A stretch of DNA of 40,677 nucleotides from Candidatus Binataceae bacterium (GCA_015478645.1 JADMIL010000026.1:1-40677); one strand, 5' to 3'. Shown: positions 17,508 through 26,320, numbered from the stretch's first letter. Numbers and translations: made by a program. The notes: generated by a model from the letters alone, not told the origin.

Positions 17508-18831
17508 AATCCTTGAATTGATCAAAGCTCGAACAGGCCGGCGACAACAGCACCGTATCGCCCGGCCGCGCGTTGACCACCGCAAGCTTGACCGCCTCGG
17601 CCATCGCCGGCGCCAGTTCGAGCGCCGCCGCGCCGTCGAGCGCCGCGCGCATCTGGTCGCGCGCTGCGCCAATCAGAATCACCAGCCGCACCTTGTTCGC
17701 GAGCGCCGCGCGCAACGGCCCGTAGTCGCCACCCTTGTCGACGCCGCCGGCGATCAGAATTACCGGCCCGCGCATCGCGGCCAGGGCCTCGACCACCGCG
17801 CCGACATTGGTGCCTTTGGAATCGTCGATATATTTCACCCCCCCGCGCGTCCCGACCAGCTCGAGTCGATGCGGCAGGCCTTTGAATTGACCGAGCGCGC
17901 GCTCGATCACCCGCGGCTCAACGCCAAGCGCGAGCGCGGCGGCCGCCGCAGCCATCGCATTGGCCAGGTTATGCTGCCCCGGCAGCGTGAAATCATCGAG
18001 ACCGATTTGGCCGCGGCGGGTGGCGTCGGCGAACACCAGCCCACCGTCCTCGCACCAGATCGCGCAGGGCCGGCGCGCCGCCTCGCGCACGCCGATTTCG
18101 CGGGCCGGCCGCGCGAGCCCGAAACTGAAAACCCGCGATCGCACGGTCCGCGCGAGCGGCCATACGTGCGCATCCTCGCGATTGAGAATCGCCCAGTCGC
18201 CGGCCTCCTGATTCTCGAACATCCGCGCCTTCGCCCGGCCGTATTCCGCGAGGTCGCGATAGCGGTCGAGATGGTCGTCGGTGAGATTGAGATATACGCC
18301 GACGCGCGGCTTGAAGGTCTCGATCAATTCCAGTTGGTAGCTCGACACTTCGATCACCGCCGCATCGAACTCGGCGCCGGCCGCGTCGGTCAGCGGCGTG
18401 CCGAGATTTCCGCCGACGAAAGTGCGTCGTCCCGCGGCGCGCAGTATCTCGCCGAGCATCACCGTGACCGTGCTCTTGCCGTTGGTCCCGGTGATCGCCG
18501 CGATCGGCACGCTCGGAGTGCCCGGCGCGCCGAGCAAACGGCTGCCCAGTTCGAGTTCGCCGATTATCCGCACTTGGGCGGCGCGCGCCGCGCGCATCAA
18601 TGCCGACGTGGGCGGCACGCCGGGACTCGCCACCACCAGGTCGACGCCGTCGAGCCATGCCGGATCCTCGGCGCCGAGGCGCACCCAGCCCGGCGGCAGG
18701 CCGGCGCACTCGAGGCCGGCGCGCAGATCGGTCATCACCAGGTGCGCGCCGCGCGCGGCGAGGACGCGGGCCGCCGCGCGTCCGCTGACGCCCAGCCCGA
18801 TAACCATCACGCGCTTGCCCGCGATCTGCAT
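17461..18831 (-). CDS. murD: UDP-MurNAc-L-alanine:D-glutamate ligase MurD
   Basis: ATP-dependent addition of D-Glu to UDP-MurNAc-L-Ala. It has 456 residues. The N-terminal Rossmann motif VMVIGLGVSGRAAA (about 8-21), the ATP P-loop GTNGKST (115-121), EVSSYQLE and NLTDDHLDRY in the central domain, and the C-terminal DDSKGTN and LLSPACSSFDQF are all as expected. Start ATG 18831 is used because MQIAGKRVMVIG is the family N-terminus. AGG lies eight bases upstream, while the much longer open frame above it is the antiphase of mraY. It begins 14 bp after the mraY stop. Confidence 0.97.
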   Translation of the reverse strand: MQIAGKRVMVIGLGVSGRAAARVLAARGAHLVMTDLRAGLECAGLPPGWVRLGAEDPAWLDGVDLVVASPGVPPTSALMRAARAAQVRIIGELELGSRLLGAPGTPSVPIAAITGTNGKSTVTVMLGEILRAAGRRTFVGGNLGTPLTDAAGAEFDAAVIEVSSYQLELIETFKPRVGVYLNLTDDHLDRYRDLAEYGRAKARMFENQEAGDWAILNREDAHVWPLARTVRSRVFSFGLARPAREIGVREAARRPCAIWCEDGGLVFADATRRGQIGLDDFTLPGQHNLANAMAAAAAALALGVEPRVIERALGQFKGLPHRLELVGTRGGVKYIDDSKGTNVGAVVEALAAMRGPVILIAGGVDKGGDYGPLRAALANKVRLVILIGAARDQMRAALDGAAALELAPAMAEAVKLAVVNARPGDTVLLSPACSSFDQFKDYAERGRVFQELVRAL

Positions 18832-18845
18832 TGCGGAACCTGCCG

Positions 18846-19925
18846 TCACCTGAGCTTCAGCGTGCTGACCGCGACCAGCGCGCAGACGATTGAGATGATC
18901 CAGAAGCGCGTCACGACCACCGTCTCGGGCCATCCGCCGAGCTCGAAATGATGATGAATCGGGGCCATGCGGAAAATCCGCCGATGCGTCATTTTGTAGT
19001 AATAACGTTGCATAATGACGGAGACGGCCTCGATTACAAAGATTCCGCCGGCGATCGGCAGCACCATCTCCTGCTTGGCCAGCAGCGCGACCGTGCCCAG
19101 CGCCGCGCCCAGCGAGAGCGCGCCGACGTCGCCCATCATCATCGACGCCGGATAGGCGTTGTACCACAGAAAGCCCATCGACGCGGCGATCAGCGCCGCG
19201 CAGAAAATTGCGACTTCGCCCGCGCCCTCGACGTGCGGAACGTCCAGGTAGGTGGCGAACTTCAGGTTGCCGGCGACATAGGTGAAGAGCCAGTAGCAGA
19301 ACCCGGTCGTCATCACCGGGCCGATCGCGAGGCCGTCGAGCCCGTCGGTCAGGTTGACCGCGTTCGAGCAGCCGACGATCACGAACATCGCGATCGGCAC
19401 GTAGAGCCACCACGGCAGTTCGGGCCGCAGCCGCTTGAGAAACGGAAACGTGAGATGCGTGTCGAAGTGGAAAATCCCGAACAGCACGACCGCCGCGGCG
19501 AACGCGCACAGGAACTGCCAGAACAGTTTCTGCGGTCCGCTGAGCCCCATCCCGCGTCCGCGCTTGAGCTTCAGATAGTCGTCGCTAAAACCGATCGCCC
19601 CGAACGAGACCATCACGAATACCGCGATCCAGACGTACGGGTCGCGCGGGTCGGCGAGCAGGATCGTCGCGGCCAGGCACGACGCCAGGATCAGCAATCC
19701 GCCCATGGTCGGCGTGCCGGCCTTCTTCTGATGGGTCTGCGGCACGTCCTCGCGAATCGTCTGGCCGATATGCGCCGCGCGAAAGCGCTGGATCAGCAGC
19801 GGTCCCAGCGCCAGCGACAGCGCCATCGCGGTCAGTCCCGCGAGCACCGAGCGGAAGGTCTCGTAGCGCAGGACGTTGAGCGCGGGGTAGCGCGTATGCA
19901 TTGAAAACAAGGCCAAATAGAGCAT
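18846..19925 (-). CDS. mraY: Phospho-MurNAc-pentapeptide transferase MraY
   Basis: Integral membrane enzyme that moves phospho-MurNAc-pentapeptide onto undecaprenyl phosphate to form lipid I. It has 359 residues with about ten spans. Mg/substrate motifs are SDDYLKL (114-120) and NLTDGLDGL (191-199). The His loop IHHHFE (323-328) and the cytoplasmic KKAGTPTMGG (about 67-76) are intact. Start ATG 19925 gives the family beginning MLYLALFSMHTRYPALNV; the open frame goes on upstream to 20048 but without homology. The upstream neighbour should be murF, but it is not there (see 19926-20461). Confidence 0.97.
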   Translation of the reverse strand: MLYLALFSMHTRYPALNVLRYETFRSVLAGLTAMALSLALGPLLIQRFRAAHIGQTIREDVPQTHQKKAGTPTMGGLLILASCLAATILLADPRDPYVWIAVFVMVSFGAIGFSDDYLKLKRGRGMGLSGPQKLFWQFLCAFAAAVVLFGIFHFDTHLTFPFLKRLRPELPWWLYVPIAMFVIVGCSNAVNLTDGLDGLAIGPVMTTGFCYWLFTYVAGNLKFATYLDVPHVEGAGEVAIFCAALIAASMGFLWYNAYPASMMMGDVGALSLGAALGTVALLAKQEMVLPIAGGIFVIEAVSVIMQRYYYKMTHRRIFRMAPIHHHFELGGWPETVVVTRFWIISIVCALVAVSTLKLR

Positions 19926-20461
19926 CGTGCCGCTAGATTCTCCGCTGGCGATTGATGGCGCAAGTTGCCCGGTTGCGCGGCCGATGGAAATGCGCGGCCG
20001 ATGGAAATGGAGCATCGCGGACTCGCGATTGATCAATTTTCCGCGCAAGTCACTTGGCGATCGTTAATCCGCCTGGCGCGCCGCGCGCCCCACTCCGGTA
20101 TCGGCGCCGCGTGATACCGCCGACTTCCCGAGGCAAGCCTCCCATCGTCCACCACCACCCCGCATCATCCGCCGACCCCTACGCCCATCGCGATGCGCGT
20201 ATCCCGATGCGAAGGCTTCCCTGAAGAAGTCGTTCCTCGCGCGTGTCTCCCTCACCGTCCGGAAATCTGGCGCCGCGTGCGCGCGCGCTCCGCCTCGCTC
20301 CCCCGAGCCTGGGTGCCGGCCCGCGGCCTTCGCCCACGGCTCTCGCCCATGACGCGAATCCAATCCGCGCCCACGCGTCCGCCGTGCGATGCCGATCCGC
20401 ATCGCATCCCCGATCGCTCGCCGGCGTTCCAGCGCTCCTCATTGCCCGCCGCGCCACGCCG
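19926..20461. other. 536-bp gap where murF would be expected
   Basis: Between murE and mraY, where dcw clusters normally carry murF, only 536 bp are present. They encode no recognisable MurF piece: no GxxGKT loop and no NPxS-type ligase motif on the minus strand. Open frames here (such as minus-strand 20064-20402) are Arg/Gly-rich and look like composition artefacts. The sequence is GC-rich, with a 17-bp tandem repeat near 19975. Either murF has moved elsewhere in the genome or it was deleted here and leaves no visible trace. Confidence 0.7.
19975..20009. repeat. 17-bp tandem duplication upstream of mraY
   Basis: GCGCGGCCGATGGAAAT occurs twice in direct succession (19975-19991 and 19992-20008), upstream of the mraY start. 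No function is evident. Confidence 0.85.
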
Positions 20462-22012
20462 TCAATTGCCCGGCGCGCGCCGCGATCCACCCATCTCCGC
20501 CATCTCACCGACGATCTCGCGCACCACCACGCGATCGTCGAAAGCGAGCCGGCGGCCCGCCACCAACTGGTAATCCTCGTGGCCCTTGCCGGCGATCACC
20601 ACGATGTCGCCGGCCGCCGCGATACGCAGCGCCAGCGCGATCGCCGCGCGCCGATCCGGCTCGACCAGGTAGCCGGCCGTGCCCAGCGCCGCCTCGCCCT
20701 CGTCGATCCGGCCCAGCCCGCATTGCAGCAGCCCGGCTTCGACTTCGGCGATAATCCGGATCGGATCTTCGCTGCGCGGATTATCCGAAGTGAGGATCGC
20801 CGTATGCGCCAGCCGCCCGGCTATTTCGCCCATGATCGGACGCTTGCCGCGATCGCGATCGCCGCCGCATCCGAAAACGCAGATGAGCCGCCGCGGCCCG
20901 ATCGCGCCGAGCGCCGCGAGCACGCCCGCGAGCGCCTCGGGCTTGTGCGCGTAATCGACCAGCACCTTCACGCCCGGCGGACCCGCGACCGGCTCCAGCC
21001 TGCCGGGGGCCCCTGAGCATCGCCGCACCCCGTCCACCACCGCATCCGTTTCGATGCCCAGGGCCACCGACAAAGCGGAGGCACCGAGGATATTGAGCAG
21101 GTTGATCTCGCCAAGCATCGGCGATTGCACCTCGAACACGCGATCGGGCGTGCGCACCCGCGCGCGGATGCCATCGACGCTCGCCACCGAACTCTCGGCG
21201 TGCACGTCGAGCGCGCGATCGAGCCCGAAGCTGAGCTTGCGTCCGCCGATCGTCGCGAGCATGCGGCGGCCCCACGGGTCGTCACCGCGGACCACCGCGA
21301 CCGCGCCGGCGTGCGTGCTGCGCGGCAAAATCTCGCTGAACAGGCGCAGCTTGGCGGTGAAATAATTCTCCGCCGTGCCATGGTAATCCAGATGGTCGCG
21401 GCCGAGATTGGTGAACAGGCAGGCGCGGAAGTCGAGTTCGTCAACGCGCCGCTCAGCCAGCCCGATCGACGAGATTTCGGCCGCCGCCGCGCGCTCGCCC
21501 GCCCGCTCCATCGCCGCCAGCGCACCCTCGAAATCGATCGATTCGGGCGTCGTCAGGCCGCTGTACAGCTTGCGGCCGCCGGCGAAAATTCCAATCGTGC
21601 CGATCATCCCGCAGGGGATTCCGGCCGACGCGAAGATCGACGCGAGCAGATAGGTCGTGGTGGTCTTGCCGCTGGTTCCGGTCACGCCGATCAGATCCAG
21701 CCGCCGGCTCGGCGCACCGAAAAAACGCGACGCCGCCACGCCCATCAGCGCGCGTGGATGCTCGCTCGCAATCAAAGTAAACGCGGGGCGCGCCGCATCG
21801 TCATCACCACCCCTCACCACCGCCGCGCGCGCCCCGCGCCGTAATGCTTCCTCCAGATGCGCGCGATTACTCACCGCATCGCGCGCCGTCGCAAAGAACA
21901 GATCGCCCGGCTTGACCGTGCGCGAGTCGTAGCTCAGGCCGCCGATCTCGACCGCCGCGTCGCCGATTACGCGGCTGGCATTGCCGCCCGCGATCAATTC
22001 GTTGAGCTTCAC
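20462..22012 (-). CDS. murE: UDP-MurNAc-tripeptide synthetase MurE (meso-DAP type)
   Basis: Adds the third amino acid to UDP-MurNAc-L-Ala-D-Glu using ATP. DNPR (410-413, in SDNPRSEDP) is the motif that marks meso-diaminopimelate rather than lysine enzymes. It has 516 residues. Order: substrate domain with SYDSRTVKPGDLFFA (27-41), P-loop GTSGKTTT (112-119), TTPES, FTNLGRDHLDYHG (about 200-212), the carbamylated-Lys motif YFTAKLRLF and C-terminal DYAHKPEAL. In the segment usually read as 'VSSHAL' or 'VSSHGL', this protein has EISSIGLAE, with Ile (ATC) in place of the usual His. The start is GTG 22012, overlapping the ftsI stop by four bases. Confidence 0.95.
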   Translation of the reverse strand: MKLNELIAGGNASRVIGDAAVEIGGLSYDSRTVKPGDLFFATARDAVSNRAHLEEALRRGARAAVVRGGDDDAARPAFTLIASEHPRALMGVAASRFFGAPSRRLDLIGVTGTSGKTTTTYLLASIFASAGIPCGMIGTIGIFAGGRKLYSGLTTPESIDFEGALAAMERAGERAAAAEISSIGLAERRVDELDFRACLFTNLGRDHLDYHGTAENYFTAKLRLFSEILPRSTHAGAVAVVRGDDPWGRRMLATIGGRKLSFGLDRALDVHAESSVASVDGIRARVRTPDRVFEVQSPMLGEINLLNILGASALSVALGIETDAVVDGVRRCSGAPGRLEPVAGPPGVKVLVDYAHKPEALAGVLAALGAIGPRRLICVFGCGGDRDRGKRPIMGEIAGRLAHTAILTSDNPRSEDPIRIIAEVEAGLLQCGLGRIDEGEAALGTAGYLVEPDRRAAIALALRIAAAGDIVVIAGKGHEDYQLVAGRRLAFDDRVVVREIVGEMAEMGGSRRAPGN

Positions 22013-24180
22013 CGCCGCCTCCGCGGATGCGCGACGGCGCGCACCGCCGATGCGCGCCAGATGTGCGCCGCCGATCGATGGCGGGTCGGCGGCTCCGCCG
22101 ATGCGGACCGCTCCGCCGATGCGGACGGTATCCCGGCGGCCGAGAGATCGGCGAGCGTCAACGCGATTGGCGCACTGGTGATCGGCGCGCCGGGCGGCGG
22201 ACTCTGCCCGACCACGTAGCCGTCGCCGCGCGCGTCGATCGCCAGGCCGCGGCCACGTGCGATCGCGAAAGCGCTGCGCAGGCTCTCACCGCGAAAATCC
22301 GGGGCACGGCCCGTCGCCATTTCCGGCGCGGCGCCAGCGCTGGACGGCGCGACACTATACTCGGCGGGACTACCGTCGCCCGGTTCATCGGACCCGCGCC
22401 GCTCGACGCCGTTCATCGCTTGGGGCGCCGAACCGTCGCCGCCGCCACCGAACGGAATCATGCTTGCGGTGTCGTACGAAGCCGGTGCCTCCGCCGGTGC
22501 GATATCCAGGCGGGCCAGCGCCGCCGAGGCGATCTGGCTGAAGACCGGCGCCGCGAACAGGCCGCCAAAATGGCCATGCGAGACGTCGTAGAGCACGACC
22601 AGGATCACCAGCCGCGGATCGTCGGCCGGCACAAAGCCGACGAACGACGCGACCAGCCGCGTCTGGAAGTAGCCGCCGGTTGCCGGATTCACCATCTGCG
22701 CGGTGCCGGTCTTGCCCGCCACCGTGAAGTCGGCGACGCGCGCCAGATGGCCCGTGCCGTCGGGACCGTTGACCACGTTGCGCAGCAGCAGGTTGATCCG
22801 ATGCGCCACCTCGGGCGCGACCACGCGGCGCAGCACCTGCGGCGTATGCCGCAACAGCTCGTGCCCGTCGGCGTCGTAAGCCGCCCGCACCACGTACGGA
22901 CGCATCACCACGCCGCCGTTGGCGATCGCCGCATAGGCCACCGCAAGCTGCATCGGGGTGACCGCGACGCCCTGGCCGAAGCCGTGGTCGGCCAGTTCAA
23001 TCGTGCGCCACTTATCCGGTGCGCGTAGCAGGCCCGAGGCCTCGCCCGGCAGATCGATCCCGGTGCGGCGGCCGAGGCCAAAGGCGGTCAGCCCGTCGTA
23101 AAAGCGATCGGCGCCCAAGGCCAGCGCGATTTTCGCCGCGCCGATATTCGACGAGACCTCGATGATCCCGCCGAGATCGAGCCATCCGTGCCGATCGTCG
23201 TCATGGATCGTGCGGCCTGCCAGATGCCATTCGCCGTTCTCGCAAAAAATTTGCCGGTCCGGTGCAATCGCATGGTCCTGGATCACGATCGCGCCGAGCA
23301 GCCCCTTCATCGTCGAGCCCGGCTCGAACGCGTCCTGCACCGCCGTGTCGTGCAGCCGATCGTCGGCTGCGCCGCCGGCCGCCGCGCCGTTGACGTTGGC
23401 CAGCGCCAGCACCTCGCCGGTAAACGGATCGAGCACCACCGCCGCGCCACGCCGCGCGCCACTCTGCGCGACCTCGCCGGCCAGGTAGTTTTCGGCCGCC
23501 GACTGGATCGACGCGTCGATGGTCAACTCCAGGCGCGCGCCCGGCTCGGCATTTTTGAGCGCGAGCGGCGAGTCGAGAATCTGATGGCCCAGCGCGTCAT
23601 GATAGATCTGCAATTCGACCGGCGCGCCGCGCACCATCCGATCGTACTGTAACTCTACGCCGGAGAGCCCCTGGCCATCCGTCCCCGCCAGCCCCACCAC
23701 CGATCCGGCCAGGTTGCTCTCCGGGTAGAAACGCTTGTATTCGCTCACCGCGCCAACGCTCTCGAGACCGAGATCCTCGGCCGCATGCGCCTGCTCCGGC
23801 GCCAGATGGCGCCCCAGCCAGACAAATGGCACGGGCCGCGCCAGGCGCACCTCGAGTTCGGCCGGCGTGATTCCGACCGCCGCGGCCAGCGGCGCGCGCT
23901 CCGCCGCCGTGCTCGATTCGAGCAGCCGACGCGGCCGCGCAAAGACCGATCGCGCCTGTGCCGACAGCGCCAGCGGCTCGCCGTTGCGATCGACGATCGG
24001 CCCGCGCACCGGCGCCAGCGTGATCGTCTCGGTATGCTCGGTGCGCGCGATCGAGGCCAGCCGCGGACCGTCGATCAACGCGACGATCGCCAGCCGGATC
24101 GCCGCCAGCACAAACAGTCCGGCCAGCACCAGCGTGAGCATCCCGATGCGCGCGCGGCGTTTTTTGAACGGCTCATTCAC
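22009..24180 (-). CDS. ftsI: Septal transpeptidase FtsI (PBP3) with PASTA domain
   Basis: Class B penicillin-binding protein that cross-links septal peptidoglycan with FtsW. It has 723 residues. One membrane span (about 12-37) is followed by a PBP dimerisation/pedestal domain (about 55-205). The transpeptidase domain has catalytic STMK (289-292), SSN (343-345) and KTGT (490-493). A linker then leads to one PASTA domain at about 626-679 (DFRGESLRSAFAIARGRGL to IALTL). A 44-residue Ala/Ser/Arg tail follows, partly built from an 18-bp tandem repeat. PASTA domains are usual in SpoVD/Pbp2x-like proteins and occur in some deltaproteobacterial FtsI. ATG 24180 overlaps ftsL by four bases. Confidence 0.95.
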   Translation of the reverse strand: MNEPFKKRRARIGMLTLVLAGLFVLAAIRLAIVALIDGPRLASIARTEHTETITLAPVRGPIVDRNGEPLALSAQARSVFARPRRLLESSTAAERAPLAAAVGITPAELEVRLARPVPFVWLGRHLAPEQAHAAEDLGLESVGAVSEYKRFYPESNLAGSVVGLAGTDGQGLSGVELQYDRMVRGAPVELQIYHDALGHQILDSPLALKNAEPGARLELTIDASIQSAAENYLAGEVAQSGARRGAAVVLDPFTGEVLALANVNGAAAGGAADDRLHDTAVQDAFEPGSTMKGLLGAIVIQDHAIAPDRQIFCENGEWHLAGRTIHDDDRHGWLDLGGIIEVSSNIGAAKIALALGADRFYDGLTAFGLGRRTGIDLPGEASGLLRAPDKWRTIELADHGFGQGVAVTPMQLAVAYAAIANGGVVMRPYVVRAAYDADGHELLRHTPQVLRRVVAPEVAHRINLLLRNVVNGPDGTGHLARVADFTVAGKTGTAQMVNPATGGYFQTRLVASFVGFVPADDPRLVILVVLYDVSHGHFGGLFAAPVFSQIASAALARLDIAPAEAPASYDTASMIPFGGGGDGSAPQAMNGVERRGSDEPGDGSPAEYSVAPSSAGAAPEMATGRAPDFRGESLRSAFAIARGRGLAIDARGDGYVVGQSPPPGAPITSAPIALTLADLSAAGIPSASAERSASAEPPTRHRSAAHIWRASAVRAVAHPRRRR
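22092..22127 (-). repeat. 18-bp tandem repeat in the ftsI C-terminal tail
   Basis: GCTCCGCCGATGCGGACC at 22092-22109 is followed directly by a copy at 22110-22127 that differs in the last base. Translated, they give SASAER then SASAEP in the tail of FtsI, after the PASTA domain. The unit is a multiple of three, so copy number can vary in frame. Confidence 0.85.
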
Positions 24181-24464
24181 GGCATCACCACGACGTGGCC
24201 CGGAGCCGGCGGCCCCAGTCCATATTTCGCCGCTAGTGCGCGCAGCCGCTGATGCGATTCGAGTTCGGCCGCCGCGAGTTTGAGCCGCTGATTCGAGTTT
24301 TCCAGGTTGCGGATCTCAATCTTGAACGCCGAGAGCCGATAGCCCTCCTGCGTAACTTCCAGCCGCACCATCAGGATGGCGAAGCCGGCCGCGACGATCG
24401 CGATCGCGAGCATCGCCGGAATAATCTTCGACGGCGGCGCCGCCGGACGTGCGCGGCGCGTCAT
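24177..24464 (-). CDS. ftsL: Cell division protein FtsL
   Basis: Small bitopic divisome protein (95 residues) that pairs with FtsB and FtsQ and activates FtsW/FtsI. A short basic cytoplasmic start is followed by one membrane span (about 14-34), then MVRLEVTQEGYRLS and a coiled coil (about 45-75; leucine/Asn-rich NLENSNQRLKLAAAELE). It ends in the family-like PPAPGHVVVMP. The four-base overlaps with rsmH on one side and ftsI on the other fit a translationally coupled operon. Sequence divergence is usual for FtsL, so order carries part of the assignment. Confidence 0.88.
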   Translation of the reverse strand: MTRRARPAAPPSKIIPAMLAIAIVAAGFAILMVRLEVTQEGYRLSAFKIEIRNLENSNQRLKLAAAELESHQRLRALAAKYGLGPPAPGHVVVMP

Positions 24465-25381
24465 GACCGGCTCCGTTCGATACAGCGCAGGCGGGCGCTG
24501 CGGGCGCGCGGATTGCGCGCCGCTTCGTCGTCGCCCGGACGCTGCGCCTTGCGCGTGACGGCGTTGAACCCGCCCTCACGCACCAGTTCGCGAAAGCGCT
24601 CCTTGACCGGCCGATCCTCCAGCGAATGGTACGCCAGCACGACCATCCGGCCGCCCCTGCGCAGCCGCGCCGGGCCGCGCTCGAGCAGCGCCGCCAGGCT
24701 CTCCATCTCGTGGTTCACCGCGATCCGCAGGGCCTGAAAGGTGCGCGTCGCCGGATGAATCCCGCCGCGCCGCAAGCGCCCCATCGCGCCCTCGACCAGC
24801 CCACGCAGCTCGCCCGTGGTCTCGAGCGGACGCCGCCGGCGCGCCGCCACGATCGCCCGCGCGATCCGCCGCGAGGCGCGCTCCTCGCCGTACTCGTAAA
24901 TGATCCGCGCGATCTCTTCCTCGCTCTCTTCGTTGACGATGTCGTAGGCGCGCAGTGTCTGCCCGCGATCCATCCGCATGTCCAACGGACCGTCGAGCCG
25001 GAAGCTGAAGCCGCGCTCGGCGTCGTCGAGCGCAAAGCTGCTCATCCCGAGGTCGGCGACGATCGCTCCGACGCACGGTATCCCGCACTGCTCGAGCACT
25101 TCGTCCAGGCCGGCGAAGTCGGCCTGCCGGAGCGTCACCCGCGGGCCAAATTCGGCCAGGTTGGCCGCCGCCGTGCGCAGCGCCGCCGCGTCGCGATCGA
25201 TTCCGATCAGATGGGCGTCGGTCGCGCGCAACAGCGCCACCGCATGGCCGCCCATGCCTACCGTCACATCGACGATCGTCAGAGGGTTCAGAGCGCGGAC
25301 GAACCCCACCACCTCATCCACCATCACCGCCACATGCTGGCGGCCCGCCGCGCTCTGCCCTTTTTCTTCCGCCAGGCGCAT
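24461..25381 (-). CDS. rsmH: 16S rRNA m4C1402 methyltransferase RsmH (MraW)
   Basis: SAM-dependent N4-methyltransferase of C1402 in the decoding centre of 16S rRNA. It has 306 residues. The SAM motif VDVTVGMGGHA (37-47) is followed by IGIDRDAAAL. FSFRLDGPLDMRMD and the C-terminal ATRTFQALRIAVN are family hallmarks, together with AYHSLEDRPVK. Second gene of the dcw cluster, directly after mraZ (12 bp) and overlapping ftsL by four bases, as in most bacteria. Confidence 0.97.
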   Translation of the reverse strand: MRLAEEKGQSAAGRQHVAVMVDEVVGFVRALNPLTIVDVTVGMGGHAVALLRATDAHLIGIDRDAAALRTAAANLAEFGPRVTLRQADFAGLDEVLEQCGIPCVGAIVADLGMSSFALDDAERGFSFRLDGPLDMRMDRGQTLRAYDIVNEESEEEIARIIYEYGEERASRRIARAIVAARRRRPLETTGELRGLVEGAMGRLRRGGIHPATRTFQALRIAVNHEMESLAALLERGPARLRRGGRMVVLAYHSLEDRPVKERFRELVREGGFNAVTRKAQRPGDDEAARNPRARSARLRCIERSRS

Positions 25382-25393
25382 AGCACCTCGAAA

Positions 25394-25846
25394 CTAGATA
25401 TCGATCTTCGCGAGCAAGTCCGGGTCGGCGAGAAATTGTTCCTCGGCGGATTTCACAATCCGATCGAGTTTCGCGCGATCCCACAGTTGAAACCGATTGT
25501 GCCGCGCCGAGAACGTGACCTCATGATCGAGTCCGGCAAATTCGCGCAGCTTCGGCGGTATCAGGATGCGCCCCTGCCGGTCGACCTGCACCTCGTGCGC
25601 GCCGCCGATATAAAAGGTCTCGAACAATTGCGCCGTGCGATCTCCGCCCGTGCGATGGCCGAACTTTTCCACCACCCGCTCCCACTCCGCCGGGGGATAG
25701 AGGTCGAGGCATTTCTCGCGCTCGAAAATAAAATTCGTGATATACAGGCGTTCATGGTTCTGGCGTTCCAGCACATCGCGAAAGCGCGCGGGAATACTCA
25801 CCCGGCCTTTCTCATCGATTGCATGGTCGTATCGACCGCTGAACAC
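25394..25846 (-). CDS. mraZ: Transcriptional regulator MraZ
   Basis: DNA-binding repressor of the dcw operon, 150 residues, built from two AbrB-like (SpoVT-type) repeats. Family beginnings are VFSGRYDHAIDEKGRVSIPARF (split at the first residue) and, in the second half, DRQGRILIPPKLREFAG. Start GTG 25846 is chosen because GGGGAGG lies seven bases upstream and gives the normal MraZ N-terminus; the frame stays open 15 codons further up but that part overlaps the operator. Upstream are three evenly spaced TGGGR boxes, so autoregulation is likely. Confidence 0.95.
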   Translation of the reverse strand: MFSGRYDHAIDEKGRVSIPARFRDVLERQNHERLYITNFIFEREKCLDLYPPAEWERVVEKFGHRTGGDRTAQLFETFYIGGAHEVQVDRQGRILIPPKLREFAGLDHEVTFSARHNRFQLWDRAKLDRIVKSAEEQFLADPDLLAKIDI

Positions 25847-25863
25847 CGTATTCCTCCCCGATT

Positions 25864-25888
25864 CCCCACACCATCCCACCTTACCCCA
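25864..25888 (-). promoter_or_regulatory. MraZ operator: three TGGGR boxes at 10-bp spacing
   Basis: On the minus strand, upstream of mraZ, TGGGG (25884-25888), TGGGA (25874-25878) and TGGGG (25864-25868) recur with exactly five bases between boxes. A GGGAGG that doubles as the ribosome site follows. In E. coli, MraZ binds direct TGGGN repeats separated by five nucleotides upstream of its own gene, so this is the expected autoregulatory site. A nearby TTGACT (about 25894-25899 on the minus strand) could be a -35 but has no convincing -10. Confidence 0.88.
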
Positions 25889-26047
25889 CATCAGTCAAGC
25901 AAACGCATGAGATGGAATTGACAACTCCACCTAGCGCCCGTAGACGAAATAAAAGCGAATCGACAAGGCGGCGGGTGCGGGCCGAATGATCGCGAGCCCG
26001 CGCGCTTGCGAAGCCGCGCCGCGCCCAATAACGTGGGTAAAACTAAT

Positions 26048-26320
26048 ATGGAACCGCAAATACAGGCCGACGTGCCGGTTCATCCGGCGGATCAACCGCT
26101 CGAAATCGAGCTGCTATCGCGCGGGGGCGCGCTGCTCTACGTCTTTCACGGCATCGGCGTGACGCTCGGGATGGGCATCTTGTGGATGCTCGAAGTAGTG
26201 CGCAACAGCTATTTCCGTCTGCTCGATCGGACGAACTTCAAGGCGCGCACCCGCCCGGCCAGCGCTTTTCCGCCGGGCCGTCCGCGTCGCCGTCCGATCG
26301 CCGACGCGCCTCACTCCTGA
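26048..26320 (+). CDS. Small membrane protein of unknown function
   Basis: 90 residues from ATG 26048. A polar N-terminus (about 1-25, acidic) is followed by one hydrophobic segment, LLYVFHGIGVTLGMGILWML (about 29-48). A basic, Pro/Arg-rich tail (RPRRRP) follows. No family is recognised. It lies divergent from mraZ and alone on this strand. The charge pattern suggests a single-span inner-membrane protein with the basic tail inside. It could be a chance frame, but the membrane segment and ordered composition make a real gene more likely than not. Confidence 0.5.
   Translation: MEPQIQADVPVHPADQPLEIELLSRGGALLYVFHGIGVTLGMGILWMLEVVRNSYFRLLDRTNFKARTRPASAFPPGRPRRRPIADAPHS

Noticed and set aside
20064..20402. 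Minus-strand frame of 112 residues in the murE-mraY gap
   Set aside because: It lacks any MurF motif and is Arg/Gly-rich, a typical artefact.
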